A DNA stretch of 64,000 nt from contig JAAPAO010000085.1 in assembly GCA_013115145.1 (NCBI GenBank), positions 22,908-86,907 of the forward strand, given 5' to 3'. Position 1 is the stretch's first letter; each line of letters opens with the position of its first letter. Below the pieces are notes generated by a model. That model was given only the letters and a program-made list of their open reading frames with translations. It was not told where the DNA came from and did not search any database. The stretch is from Perkinsus chesapeaki. Lineage: Eukaryota > Perkinsozoa > Perkinsida > Perkinsidae. Positions 24,758 through 36,200 of this stretch are shown here, in pieces. Position numbers and translations under genes: made by a program.

Positions 24758-25744
24758 ATGCTTCTACCATCCCATGTCGAGGCCCTCCGTTGTATGATGG
24801 TTGAGAGGCTCTGGAAGGATTCGATGTCAATCGGTCCACTACCAGAGTTAATGGTTGATATTATGGCCTTTACTCCTAAACCTACACTAACCTTGGATTG
24901 CCCTATGGAAGAGATAGTTCTTAATATTGACAGGAAGCCTGACTTCATCTTCAACACGGGTAACGTCATATATGGCGTCTTTAAGAATGAAAAGTCCATA
25001 CTTCTCCAAAGTATATCCCCTCCTGGTGAGGAGGCAACTCTAGCAGAGACACTAAACTGGAGAGGCACCTTCTACTATGATCCAGGCACGTCTCGTCTCT
25101 TCGTTCTACACGACAGAGGCGGCCCCTCACTCCTTGATTATGATGTTACTTCTGGCATGGCTCACAAAACCACAAGGTTGTCTGCTGTCCCATCTACCCC
25201 TCATTGGCCAGATGAACTGCTCGTTATTGGCGGGCACGTTTTCTTAGTAAGAAAGTGGAGTAAGGCGCAGTCCGGAACCTTTCATGTGGAAGTACTACAT
25301 GTCGATCCGAGTGGGCATGTGCATGTCGCATGGCGAGCTCCACGACAAGCACAACTGACCAGCCTTCACTCGGTGGCCGAGGCTCCTTTGACAGTTAATA
25401 TCATGTATAGAACGGGTGACACCTATCACTCTATTAGAATTGTTATGATAAGAGATGCATCCCCTACGGTATTCGAGTCGAGGCATCAAAACAATATCTC
25501 TGCAGACCTTCTGCTACCCGGGCCAAACATTCATGTAATCACCTCTGGAACAAGCCGTTTCCTCGTCGATGATATGTTGAATAGATTATCGAAGGACTTT
25601 ACCCTGCTAGAGGGTTTAACCTATATTGATTCGTTCCGTAGTAATGGTGTTTTCTATTTCCTTGTACTACGCGAAGAGTACGGGTATGAACATTCCCCTA
25701 CTACTGTTTATAGGTTACTCTGTCTTTACCCTTCCTTCCGCTAA
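24758..25744 (+). CDS. Array copy D: intact member of the lineage-specific family (328 aa)
   Basis: A single exon without introns, ATG at 24758, 328 codons. Residues 1-52 form the conserved module (LPSHVEALRCMMVERLW.., LPELMVDIMAFTPKP, LDCPMEEIVLNI). The body has repeated beta-strand-like motifs: a VIYGVF strand, GTFYYDPGTSRLFVLHD, SLLDYDVTSG, LLVIGGHVFLV, and a C-terminal YRLLCLYPSFR. The pattern of short strands each carrying aromatic residues and D-Y-D/W suggests a propeller-like repeat fold with an N-terminal helical (possibly F-box-like) module, but I recognise no named domain. There is no signal peptide or membrane segment. Lack of introns contrasts with neighbouring genes and suits expansion by retroposition or tandem duplication. 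Confidence 0.85.
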   Translation: MLLPSHVEALRCMMVERLWKDSMSIGPLPELMVDIMAFTPKPTLTLDCPMEEIVLNIDRKPDFIFNTGNVIYGVFKNEKSILLQSISPPGEEATLAETLNWRGTFYYDPGTSRLFVLHDRGGPSLLDYDVTSGMAHKTTRLSAVPSTPHWPDELLVIGGHVFLVRKWSKAQSGTFHVEVLHVDPSGHVHVAWRAPRQAQLTSLHSVAEAPLTVNIMYRTGDTYHSIRIVMIRDASPTVFESRHQNNISADLLLPGPNIHVITSGTSRFLVDDMLNRLSKDFTLLEGLTYIDSFRSNGVFYFLVLREEYGYEHSPTTVYRLLCLYPSFR

Positions 25745-26813
25745 TCGCATATTTGGAATGATATATTTCATAGGACGCCAACCTACCCATAACAACCTAT
25801 CTAGCCAATTCTAGTTGGACGGATTTTTCTTATTGCTTTTCCGTATTATTGACCCCATTGCCAGAGCGAAGTGAACATGCATTCCTTGACGGAACTGGAT
25901 TGTCGCTTTTTTGCTTTTGGAAACACACTTCCATTTCACTTGCGCTCAATACTGCAACTGAGGATCAATCTATTAGCTGCGCACATACAAAAGCTGCTTG
26001 ACCATATATCTAAGATTTAATATCTTGATGATTTTTCATCTTTTTTTATCGATGAAGACCTTGTTGGGTTAGTCATGACACTTTGAAGTATACACCTTCG
26101 GTTAGGATATTGTAGGACACAGCCCCTAGCTCATCCCCAACTCGAGGAGCCGAAATGATGCCCATCGTGTAAGAGCAAATCTGGGAAGCTTGAAAGGATA
26201 TCTATATACGAGTCAGACTCCTTGGAGACTTGCAGGCGCCATGGTCCGAATAGTTTCTCAGAGCTTCATTTCGGGGAAAATGCAGCGCAGTATTCAATGT
26301 GAGCTTATAATGTTGGTCAACTACGGGGTGTATTCGAGAGCCCCTGGTAGAGGTCGAGTGCGTTGCCAAACCATAACGCTAGAACATCACAATCCTAACA
26401 ATAAGCCAAGCATGTATGAAGACATCCACTCTACGACGTTGCGAAGTAGATAACTTCAACTGCTAGCTGAAGGCAAAGGTGGTTCAATATTGTGAAAATT
26501 CGGTTAATCCGATTCACATGCGCCTTCGCAAGCCGCAAACGCTCTTTCACCGCCTAATATAGAGGGGATTTTAATGACTCGTCCCTGGCTTTACCGTGAC
26601 GTTGGTCAATCAATTAGTGTACTGATGTATCGAGTCGGCATGACAACACCGCGATGCACGTTTACTAGACTTGGACTTGTAGACTCCTCCGCGTTACGGA
26701 TCGCTCTACCTAGTCGTTTACCAGGCATGCTATTGCTGCGCTATAGTTTATGATACCGTATCATTGGTACGTTCTTTGTCTGCGAGCGACTTTCAGTGTA
26801 TCTTCATTATCTA
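25745..26813. other. Intergenic; distal part homologous to spacer upstream of copy G
   Basis: No gene is supported. From about 26470 the sequence (AAAGGTGGTTCAATA.. then TTTCACC.., GCTTTACC.., AATCAATCA..) parallels 29295-29430 in the same order, and the last 35 bp before copies E and G are alike (TTTCAGTG.., CTTCATT..CTA). The duplicated unit therefore includes about 330 bp of upstream DNA, presumably the promoter. Confidence 0.5.
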
Positions 26814-27879
26814 GTGCTTCTTCTATCCCACGTCGAAGCCCTCCGTTGTATGATGGTTGAGAGGCTCTGGAAGGAGTGAATGCCTGTCGGTCCACTACCA
26901 GAGTTGATGAGCGATATTATGGCCTACACTCCTAGACCTACACTGACCTTGGATTGCCCTATGGAAGAGATAGTTCTCAGTATCGAGAAGGAGCCCCATA
27001 TGATTTTTCCTGTTGATGGTGAGGTCTACGGCTTGTATATCGAAGAAGACAGGATTCTTTGCAATAGGCTTTACCCGCGCAGAATTAAAGAGAACTACGT
27101 GGCACAACTATCACGAAAGGGTTTCGCATGGTGGGCTTCTGTTTGTTCTACATGATGTAGACGAACACGAGAATGTCGTTATTTTAACTGATTATGATCT
27201 CAAAACTGGGACGATCAAGAGACATGAAATGGGCCAACTGATGGACGTGTTTCACTCGGCTATGAAGATGGAAGCCACCGGTTACCATTTAGTCATTGGC
27301 ACCAGTTGGGCAGAACCTGGGAAGCTCGATTCAGTTGAGGTTATCTATACAAATATAAACTCTGATGAGGCCACAGTAATCTGGTCTTCCTATGACGAGG
27401 GCACTAAATTGGATAATCTCTCTGTGGCATCTACTCATCCCTTGGCAGTCGACATTGTGTACTCCACCAACGACTCCAGCAGTCATTCGACGACAGTTGT
27501 TCTAGAGAGGTCGGCTCCTATAGTACAGTTCAAGCCCAAGTCTTCCCCAATTCGGTTATGGGCGACTATCCGCAAAACCCGGGCGGGTTACGCAATCCTT
27601 GATAAGCGTTTGAAGAGGGTATCACCGGTACTCAACTTACCCGGAAATCCCCATGGGACCCTCTGTGCCACTGACAAGTGTAGTGGAATGTACTTCCTCA
27701 TTAAGCGTAGCACTAAGGGTACAATTAGTCATAGGCTAGTTCGGGCCTTTCCTTACTTGAACTTAGTGTTTTATTCCCTACATAGTCTCGTCACCAGACT
27801 GAACTTTTCAAGACTCACAGACCTGTGTTCTATTTTACCCTTGGCGCTTCTCTGGCGGATTGCGAGCTATCCTTGTTGA
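26814..27879 (+). pseudogene. Array copy E: family member with lost start, nonsense codon and frameshift
   Basis: The normal ATG is GTG (26814). Codon 22 is TGA (26877-26879), where other copies have a Ser codon. A frame change near 27125 moves the reading frame before the LLFVLHD motif. The rest is well preserved (ILTDYDLKTG, VIYTNINSDEATVIWSSYD, LERSAPIVQF, LNLPGN, SHRLVRAFPYL). The frame then runs on for about 36 codons past the usual end. Three independent lesions make a pseudogene much more likely than sequencing error. Confidence 0.85.
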
Positions 27880-28142
27880 TTCACTGTGACATCATTAGTT
27901 GAAATGCGCCAAGACGTTTTCATATAAGGAATCGAACTCTAGCCGGGTTTCAGTTACTTCATGTGATGCTCTTCAGAGAACTGTCGCTCATTTACAGCAG
28001 TTCACTAAGAACTCAATATTACACGAGATGTTTCGGCAAATTCATCTTTGAGAGTCGTACTTACGTATACTCTACTTTTGCTAGTCGTCGAACTATGCAA
28101 GTACATTATAGCCTCTCACATAGCGCAACTTCCCACTCTGTA

Positions 28143-29095
28143 ATGCTTCTCCCATCCCATGTTGAAGCCCTCCGCTGTATGATGGTTGAGAGGCTCTGGA
28201 AAGATTCGATATCAATCGGTCCACTACCAGAGTTAATGGTTGATATTATGGCCTACACTCCTAAACCTACACTAACCCTGGATTGTCCTATGGAAGAGAT
28301 AGTCATTAATATCGACAAGGAGCCAGCTTATATCTTTACCGAAGGCGGCGTAGTCTATGGCGTACGTAATCAAGATAACTGTTTTTCCTGCGAGAAGCTT
28401 TATCCTTTCGGTGGCAGCATCACCCTCGCCCGGACTTCCTCAGGAAGGGGCCAATTCTACTTCGATTCGGTGACTGGTCACTTGTTCATCCTTCATGATG
28501 ATAATGGTGTCACTCTCCTGACTACGATATAAAAGCCGGTGTACCTAGGACTTACAAGTTATTACAATTACCGAAGTTATGGGATTCGGTGAAATGTATG
28601 GTAGCGACAGGTTCTGACATTTTCGTTGGTATGCAGTGGTCTGAACAAGGGCAACCTCCCTCTATCGAAGTCATCCACGCAAACCTTAACGATGAAAAGG
28701 TCTCTAGAGTAGCTTGGTCTTCATATCGTAAAGGTGCCCAATTGGTTGCCCTTCATATAGCCTCTGGAAAGCCCATAGCATTTGATATTATCTACGCTAT
28801 AGCTAAGCGCAAGCACTCCAGTAGGGTTGTTCTCGAGATGTCTGCTACTCTATTAGGATTCACCACCATCAATACTGCAGTAGGAGTAAGTGCTATTGTT
28901 CGCAAGAGTGGAACGGGTTACGTTCTTCGCGATAGTCTCTATAGGAGAATGTCCGAGCAGTTCAACCTACCTGGCGAGCCAAGTTGCAGCCTGTGTTCAA
29001 CAGACAAGTCTGGTGGAATCTACTTTGCCGTTACACGAAGCAGAAACGGTGTAGTTAGCCATAGGCTTGTTCGTGCTTTTCCTTACTTTCACTAG
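28143..29095 (+). pseudogene. Array copy F: family member broken by a single 1-nt frameshift
   Basis: The N-terminal module (28143-28310) and the following body read in one frame up to FILHDDNGVTLL. There one base is missing relative to the SLLDYD codons of other copies (CTCCTGACTACGAT near 28520), giving an immediate stop at 28530. The next frame continues without a break to the normal end (..SHRLVRAFPYFH, stop at 29095). All other family landmarks are present. A single indel could be a recent mutation or a base-calling error, so this copy might be functional. Confidence 0.75.
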
Positions 29096-29619
29096 GTAGT
29101 TATCACTTACATACGTGATAACCGTTCTCAGCTCGATATATTTCATCATTGGCAGCAGGATTGTGTTAAATACATTGACTGACTTTGTCCGTTTGTATTC
29201 GGCGGTGAAGGCGGGGTGACCCCTCGTCTCGTGCCAAATACCTCATAGAGGCACCCACTGTGAGTTGAAAGGCCTTGTGAACCAGATACCTCCCGAAAGG
29301 TGGTTCAATACTATGGTAATTCACATACAACCTCGCAAACTGTGGATCATGAGATTTCAGTACCTCTTTTTCACCATTCTGGATTGTTGCGCATAATCAT
29401 CCATCGCTTTACCCTGTCTAATCAATCAGCAGTATATTCTAGTATTGAATGAGCGAGCGACATGAATCACGGTGGGCCCTCACTAAAACCGAGTTTTCAT
29501 TGTTGATTATCGCGAACTAAACGCAGCAATAAGTAGTTCAACAGGCGCGCTATTATTGTGTTGCAGTTGATGTTGCATTGCTCACCTGCGAATGGATTTC
29601 AGTGCACCTTCATTCTCTA
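29096..29619. other. Intergenic; upstream region of copy G, duplicated relative to that of copy E
   Basis: No gene. It shares an ordered set of short matches with 26470-26813 (see that entry), ending in a near-identical leader just before the start codon. The presumed promoter of copy G is in the last about 330 bp. Confidence 0.45.
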
Positions 29620-30606
29620 ATGCTTTTTCCATCCCACGTCGAGGCCCTCCGTTGTATGATGGTTGAGAGGCTCTGGAAGGAGTCGGTGCGTACTGGTCCA
29701 CTACCAGAGTTAATGGTTGATATTATGGCCTTCACTCCTAAACCTACACTAACCTTGGATTGCCCTATGGAAGAGACTATACTAGATATCAAAAACGAGC
29801 CTGACTATATCTTGGTTAGGAAAGACGTCGTTTATGGTATATTTAAGTATACTTCTTCTGTCATGATTGAACAGTTATACCCTGCTGGTATGAGAAGCGA
29901 AATAATATGTAAACCTTCAACTTCCCTGCCCGACTACATCTACTACTATTGCCCCCAGTCTGCTCATCTTTTCCTACTCTCCTGTCACGGCTTTCTCATC
30001 GACTTCGATATTGATGCTACCAAGGTCCACGCAACGTTTGAGATTCAGCAGCTGTGTTCTGGTGGAATGTCGCCGAAGCATATGGTTGTCATAGGGGACA
30101 ATCTCTTTGTTGTGGTGTTTGGATCTACAGGAGCCGAAGTTCGGTACACGAGACTGTCCGATCCTATGCGGGTCATAGTCGCACATTCCTTACCCTCGGT
30201 TGATGACAGTTCTGAGATTTTGTCACTGAACCCAATTTCTGCTAGTCCCTTAGAAGTGTCCGTTTGGTTGAATACGCGTGGGGACATATTTGTCTGTATC
30301 CTGAGGATGATTCGCCAGGAATCTCCTATATTGTTCGCGGAGATGGGGTTCTCGAGTCATCCTGGAACAGGAACTCTCCCTAAGACTGCGTTGGTCGCCG
30401 GATCGGGTGTTCACCGTATCCCTGGTAAAGATGGCGGATACTGTTTGAGGAATAATAAAGGGAAGCTGCTGTTTCGGAGCCCTGATAAGACTAATCCCCC
30501 GGTACTCGAACACCGTGCAGCATCTGACGGTGCTGGAGATATATATTTTCTGTCCAACAAAGGCGATTGCTACAGGCTTCTCAGAGCATCACCTTACCTT
30601 CGCTAA
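29620..30606 (+). CDS. Array copy G: intact member of the lineage-specific family (328 aa)
   Basis: A single exon. The ATG at 29620 aligns with the start of the other copies (an upstream in-frame codon at 29578 is not conserved). Residues 1-55 are nearly identical to copy D at DNA level (LPELMVDIMAFTPKP, LDCPMEE). The rest is strongly diverged: only scattered landmarks remain (VVYGIF, YYYCPQSAHLFLL, FLIDFDID, VVIGDNLFVVVF, GDIYFL, CYRLLRASPYLR). The length equals copy D despite the divergence. No signal peptide, membrane helix or named domain is seen. Function unknown. Confidence 0.85.
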   Translation: MLFPSHVEALRCMMVERLWKESVRTGPLPELMVDIMAFTPKPTLTLDCPMEETILDIKNEPDYILVRKDVVYGIFKYTSSVMIEQLYPAGMRSEIICKPSTSLPDYIYYYCPQSAHLFLLSCHGFLIDFDIDATKVHATFEIQQLCSGGMSPKHMVVIGDNLFVVVFGSTGAEVRYTRLSDPMRVIVAHSLPSVDDSSEILSLNPISASPLEVSVWLNTRGDIFVCILRMIRQESPILFAEMGFSSHPGTGTLPKTALVAGSGVHRIPGKDGGYCLRNNKGKLLFRSPDKTNPPVLEHRAASDGAGDIYFLSNKGDCYRLLRASPYLR

Positions 30607-30861
30607 TACCGGCCTATCAAAAAGGGGGGACTGGCTGCTGGCCGTGATATGACTCGTCTGTTCGCTTTCACTAATTTCACATTTCGAAACTTTTCTGTTG
30701 AGTTATGCAGAATTATTCTCCAACGAGAGTAGTTTTCACGTACCATTTGCCACGAATGGGCACGAATGGTCACGAGTTTTGCTCCATATACTCCGTTTCT
30801 TTTGCCGCAAGATGCTAGAGGAAACAGGATACTTGTGTGCGACTTTTCACAGTGTTTCACA

Positions 30862-31899
30862 ATGATCCATCCATCCGAGGTTCAAGCTCTCCGCTGTCAG
30901 ATGATGACGAAGCTCTGGAATAAATATTCCTCCCTCGAACCAATGCTGGTGTTGTTGGGTGAGATCCTCGCGTACGTCCCTCCACATGTACTCACCTTAA
31001 ACTGCCCCATGGAGGAGATAGTTCTAGGTATCGAGAGGGAACCTGAATTTATCTTTGTCTATGCTGACATTGTCTATGGTATATTTGTTGGAAAGGACAC
31101 CATAAACCTTAGAATCATACATCCTTGGCAGAAGGACGTGAAACTTGCCAAGTCGGTAGCTGGAACAGCTCAATTCTACTACGACCTCAGCACTTGCCAC
31201 CTCTTTGTACTACACGATGATGGTACTTATCCCTGCGGTGGTGCCTCTCTGTTGGATTATGATGTAAAGGCTGGTGTTATTCATAAGAGTTACAGACTTC
31301 CGGGTCTGTATTTCTTCTCAGCGTCGAGTTCGATTAAGCTGGCTGTATTAGGTGGACATCTCTTCATCCTTGTGAGTTGGTTCAAACACTTAGAGCTTTT
31401 CCATCGCCATTTGGACTCCTCCCAAGATCTTGCTCTAATCTGGTCAACATATGACGTTATTCAGGAGTCATTCAACTACCACTTGACCGTCGTCTCTCAC
31501 ACGCCGATCATACTGAGAGTCCACTACGAGACGATAGAGGGCTTCGTGATGACTACACTCCAACGATCGCTTCTATCGTTTGCTTACACACCAAAGACGG
31601 TAGTAGTCCTCCCCGAGGACTCATATCCCTTCAATCCGATTCAGGGTTCTACATTTTGCCGTTACGGTAGCGATGATAGTTTTAAACTCTGGGATTGCAA
31701 GGTTAGAAGTCGACCACCAGAGGACGACGAAGGTGAAGATGGGCTCGAATACCATGGGTTACTATTTGATTGTCCCGCAGCGACCGACGGCTCGGGCAAG
31801 ATATATTATGTCTTCGGAAAGCGTGTTGAAGTAGACAACAATGTCTATAAGCAATCAACTAGGTTAATTCGTGCTTATACATATTTAAAGAACGAGTAA
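30862..31899 (+). CDS. Array copy H: divergent intact member of the family (345 aa)
   Basis: A single exon; ATG 30862 is selected because MIHPSEVQALRCQMMTKLW aligns with the family start, although the frame is open further upstream (30766). It has the family order: LNCPMEEIVLGI, IVYGIF, TAQFYYDLSTCHLFVLHDDG, SLLDYDVKAG, LGGHLFILVSW, LALIWSTYD, GSTFCRYG, LWDCK, CPAATDGSGKIYYVF and RLIRAYTYL. Unlike copies A-G its N-terminal module is diverged in DNA. It carries an acidic insert (DDEGEDG, about residue 292). It is the closest relative of fragment C. Function unknown. Confidence 0.85.
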   Translation: MIHPSEVQALRCQMMTKLWNKYSSLEPMLVLLGEILAYVPPHVLTLNCPMEEIVLGIEREPEFIFVYADIVYGIFVGKDTINLRIIHPWQKDVKLAKSVAGTAQFYYDLSTCHLFVLHDDGTYPCGGASLLDYDVKAGVIHKSYRLPGLYFFSASSSIKLAVLGGHLFILVSWFKHLELFHRHLDSSQDLALIWSTYDVIQESFNYHLTVVSHTPIILRVHYETIEGFVMTTLQRSLLSFAYTPKTVVVLPEDSYPFNPIQGSTFCRYGSDDSFKLWDCKVRSRPPEDDEGEDGLEYHGLLFDCPAATDGSGKIYYVFGKRVEVDNNVYKQSTRLIRAYTYLKNE

Positions 31900-33230
31900 G
31901 TGTATGTAATGTTCCGGGTCTAGAGTTTCTGACCTTAATGGATCCTTGAGTTTAGTGAGTCTCTGTATTGTGTTTTGTACCTTTGTGTGTGTGAGAATGG
32001 GGCTGTGTTAAGCCCCGAACTTCCTCAGAGAATTGAAAATGAAAACATGCTTGTTAGTGCCGAAAGATATGCAACCTTTCTTGACCAGCGTCACGTTGAC
32101 GTGTTTCATTGTGATATGTCAAGGTTCAATTTGAATGGATTGCAAGAGATTGACACTCTACAAGTAAACGAGAACAGCAGTCTACGAGGGACAACAACAA
32201 CAACGGATGACACAATATGAATTTCATTTCCTCATTAAACACTTCTGTTTAGCGAATTCTCCAGCCTGAAGGATTCGAAGTAATGGAGCAACTTCAGAGG
32301 AATCTCACAATTTCGGTTATAGCATTCCGTTTAAAGTGATGTTCTTTATCGCATTTAACCGCTGCTCGTCTGAGCTGTTTGGAATCGAAGTAGCTATCAG
32401 CGTAAAGAGACATGAGACGGGCTCGCCCGTGACGGTATCTACACGTAAACAATCCTCTCAACCTGCACAGGACTGCACAGCCTCACTTTGATTTTGGTAG
32501 TATAGGATCCAATAAAATGTATTGTACGTTATCTCTACTAGCAAAATTGGGAAAGGCGGCTGTAATGCCAACCTTTGTTACCGAAGAACTGGATCTCAAC
32601 GAACAGACAGACTTCACTTTTGAAGGGCATGTTGAGCCCACACAAGACCCAACAGGTTCAGTTAAAACAACACTTGACAATTCTTCATCAATAACTGTGC
32701 CTTCTTGACAACTCTTCACGTCCGCTGCAGTATGCTGGTGATGCAATGAAGGAGTTGATTTTGATCTCCACCGCCAATAAGATGATATCTACAAATAAAT
32801 GATATCCTCCTCTGTGATACTGAAGCCTTACTTGTTCACATGCATGCCCATAATCGGAATACATCTTCTCAAGCGGAGGACCATCCAACCCGACGGGCCT
32901 TTGACAACCGTCCATCCAGTAGAATCGGTGGTGTTCCGTACAAGGGTGTACATCAAGCGGTGCCTGATGGGAGGGTCAATCTTTACCTCATAAGCTGCCC
33001 TACATGGACAATCCTCTTCATCTTCCTCATATGATCATCGGGCTCTCTTGGCGGTCTCGATGATGTTATCGTTGTAGCCAGCGATGTTGTAGATTGAGGC
33101 ATGAGCACCAATACAACTAAAACAGTATCCAAACCACTCCTTTTTATTATTTAACACGATTTAACTTATAATGCAAAGCAGCACGGCTATCAAGGAACAC
33201 ACCACAACTTGCATGCTCACTGTGAGCAGC
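31900..33230. other. Intergenic with weak minus-strand open frames (possible decayed gene)
   Basis: About 1.3 kb between the array and the ankyrin gene. On minus, one frame reads ..HASIYNIAGYNDNIIETAKRAR then TGA (33035-33037) and continues SYEEDEEDCPCRAAYE.. to a stop at 32828. Another minus frame (32688-32915) and a plus frame from ATG 32517 are open but overlap without clear coding character. These may be exons of a small gene or its remnant; I cannot assemble a convincing model. Confidence 0.3.
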
Positions 33231-36200
33231 TCACAACACTGTCGGCGGTTCATCTACAATATCTTCGATCTCGAGGGTCTGATCCTGTAATGCTGCTGGC
33301 TGGCCATTCGCGGCATTCGCTAACACTCCGCGAATATCTGTTTGGTACGGTTCCGGCAATACACTCATGATGACCCACCTTCAACAGCACAATAGTCGGC
33401 GGGTCGTTTACCTTGATGATCGGTTATATCAACTTTTGCACCATGTCTGATGAGCGCTTTAACTACTTCACTGTTTCCTGCCTTGCAATGAACCTGTGTA
33501 CATGGGCAATGCTGAGTTATTATCTCTACCGTTGAGGTACATGTAGTGGTGTTCTTTCATCTCCTTCTGTTGGTGAGTTAAGGTCTGCATTCACTTCAAC
33601 AAGTGCATCAACAACAGCTGCAGTTGAGGCAACATGAAGGCATGTTATACCACAATTCATTTTATTGCGAAATCTCGCTGCTGGAGGGTGCCATTCTCCA
33701 ATAGCAGCCACCTGATGAAGGGGGTAATGCTGGACTTGCTACCAGCCACCTACAAGCTTGTCTAGCCCATTCCTTGCTGCAACAGCCATCGCTGTTAAAC
33801 CAGCATTATCTTCGGCATTGATCGGCACTCCACGTCTAAATACAACAACATATTACATCTGAGTAAGGAACACCTTTACCTCATAAGTAGTTTGGCAACC
33901 TCTACACTAGTACTCTGGTCGAATAACTGTGAGGCAGGTGTGGCACAAAGTGTATGTAGAGGAGTGAACCCTCGGTAACTGGTGTCAATAACATGTAGAG
34001 TAATAATAAGCTGATGTTACTCCGTAGCAGAGACAATAGCCTTATGATCGAGTAGCAGCTTCACAGCAGCTATCGGATCCTCTTCTGGGCCATCTGGAAA
34101 TGTTACTCGAGGGGGGCGGTAGTTAACAGCCCTACAACATTCAGAGTTTCAAAAGCCTCAAGTGATGCATGATAGGCCTTACCGGACTGCAAGATGGAGT
34201 GGTGCCCTCCCTGATGAATCACATGCAGTTACTCTCGCACCATGGGTTAATAATGTACTCATAACAGTAACTCGACATCCACATAAATGAAGGGGTGTCA
34301 CCTTACTCATACGACTTGGTAAATTAACCTTACAACCATCCTTATAACAACCAATAGCAGAATGAGACTACATCAGCTTTGGTGTTGATGAGATACTCTA
34401 CCAAATGTTGAGCTCCCTGCAGAGTGGTCTTTGGTACACTCCTTTTAAAACATTCCCTAAATAACTAATATCTTTATAACACCTACTACTCTATCCCTAC
34501 CGTGCAATGCCTCCAATAGAACTGATGGTACAGAGCAGATGAAGAGGAGTAAAGCCAGCACCATCCATTCTATTAACCAACTCCCTCCTTGTTTCCTCAT
34601 CTTTGCCTATATTACCCTATCCAACAGTCCACCCGTCTCCTCTCTCACCTTTGGTTAAAGCTTCCACCATCTCTTCTAAGAGCCATCTCCCCAATCCTGG
34701 ACTGATGAAAGTTTGGTCCATGAGGAGCCAAAATAGTGGAGAGTCTCCTCTAGTATCCCGACAATCGATAGGGTTAATGATGGCAGCAGACTGAATGATA
34801 GTATACATGATGAGCAGTTGTCGCATTTACCTTTCGTCGACCGACGCCAAGCAGTATCCTAACCATTTCTAACCTTCCCATTTTAATAGCATACTTTAGA
34901 AACATAGAACAATCCATTCCCTACAATAGGAACTTCTAATACTCCTTAATGAGGACATGATAACTCACATCAAATGAGTGTAGACCACATCCAGCTACCT
35001 CAATGAGCGCTCTACTCAACCTGGTGTGCCCAGCTGTAATCTAATAGACTATCCCATTAATAGGTCTTTAATAATTATTAATACCGCCAAACTGAGGATG
35101 CTCAACCCAACCGCCGCCGATTGTCTTTCCTCTGATTCCTCTATTCCACCAATAATCGTCTTACGCATAACTTTCACCGTGGTGGTGGTATCCCTCCTCA
35201 TAGTCATTATCGGTATACCAGTAAAGTGACAGCCTCCTCGATAAAGGCAACGACACATACTCTTTAAATCATCAAATACAGCACCACCAGCGTCATCAGC
35301 ACTTCCCTGAGCATCGGAGCTTCCCCTCACTTCATTGTAGAAGTGTCCATGAACCGATGCCTTCATTCTACACCGAGTGCTGACGTCAGTATTGAGATAA
35401 TGTAAACTATTCACATCTCTATCGACTGGATGACCATCTCCTATCACAAAGTGTTACCCAATTATCTCCTTTAACCTACTCTTGAAGTAATGGTAAGTAC
35501 TGCATTCCCCAAAGCTTTCGTAGTCCTCCAATGAATCGGCTAAGTTTAACTGGAATAGAGTGACTATAATAAACCATAACCCCTTGGCTCACTAAGAAGT
35601 GTGCAGGTGGAGCGTAGACTGCTGGAGTGACAATCCCCTCCTCTTCAATTGATTCAGTACTCCATTGGCCTACAACTGTTGCTGCCTTCCACAATGGGGT
35701 GTTACGTGGTACAAGACACAATGCGTTGGTATCACACTGAAGATGAGGCAGCAGTGCAGCGGCGGTGATGATGATGATGAATGGGTCAATGTGATAGGTT
35801 AGTAGTACCAAGTTATTATTGAGTATAAATTGAACAACACTCGTCTTTCCATCTGCTATAGCATAGCTCAAATGAGCAGGCAGCTCTTCCTCAGCAAACT
35901 GCCTGCTCATCCTTCCACCAAACCTAATCGACCCTATGCATCATAAACATCATTACTACCATCTATACTACCTCCAAAGTATTTCACCAACTATAATATT
36001 GCCTTTATCAATTGCCACATCCAACGGTGTCCTTCCTTGATTATCAATATCATTGAGGAGTTTAGCGACCTCTGGTCTAAGTGAAGGCCCACCATTGGTC
36101 AAACTTGGCTTAATATGCCATCTATTCTGCTCGAGTAATATTTGCAACAGTCCTGTGGGTTGAGCAGCTGCTGCAGAGGCCAATAGGCTGCTACATTTAT

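Noticed and set aside
27905-27955. Another B-box-like sequence (GAGTTCGATTCC on minus)
   Set aside because: It lacks the CATTTTA tail, is not at an intron boundary and does not fold as a tRNA; treated as chance.
19137-31899. Array as bacterial operon or integrated virus
   Set aside because: No viral or bacterial hallmark genes; codon use and flanking intron-rich genes are eukaryotic.
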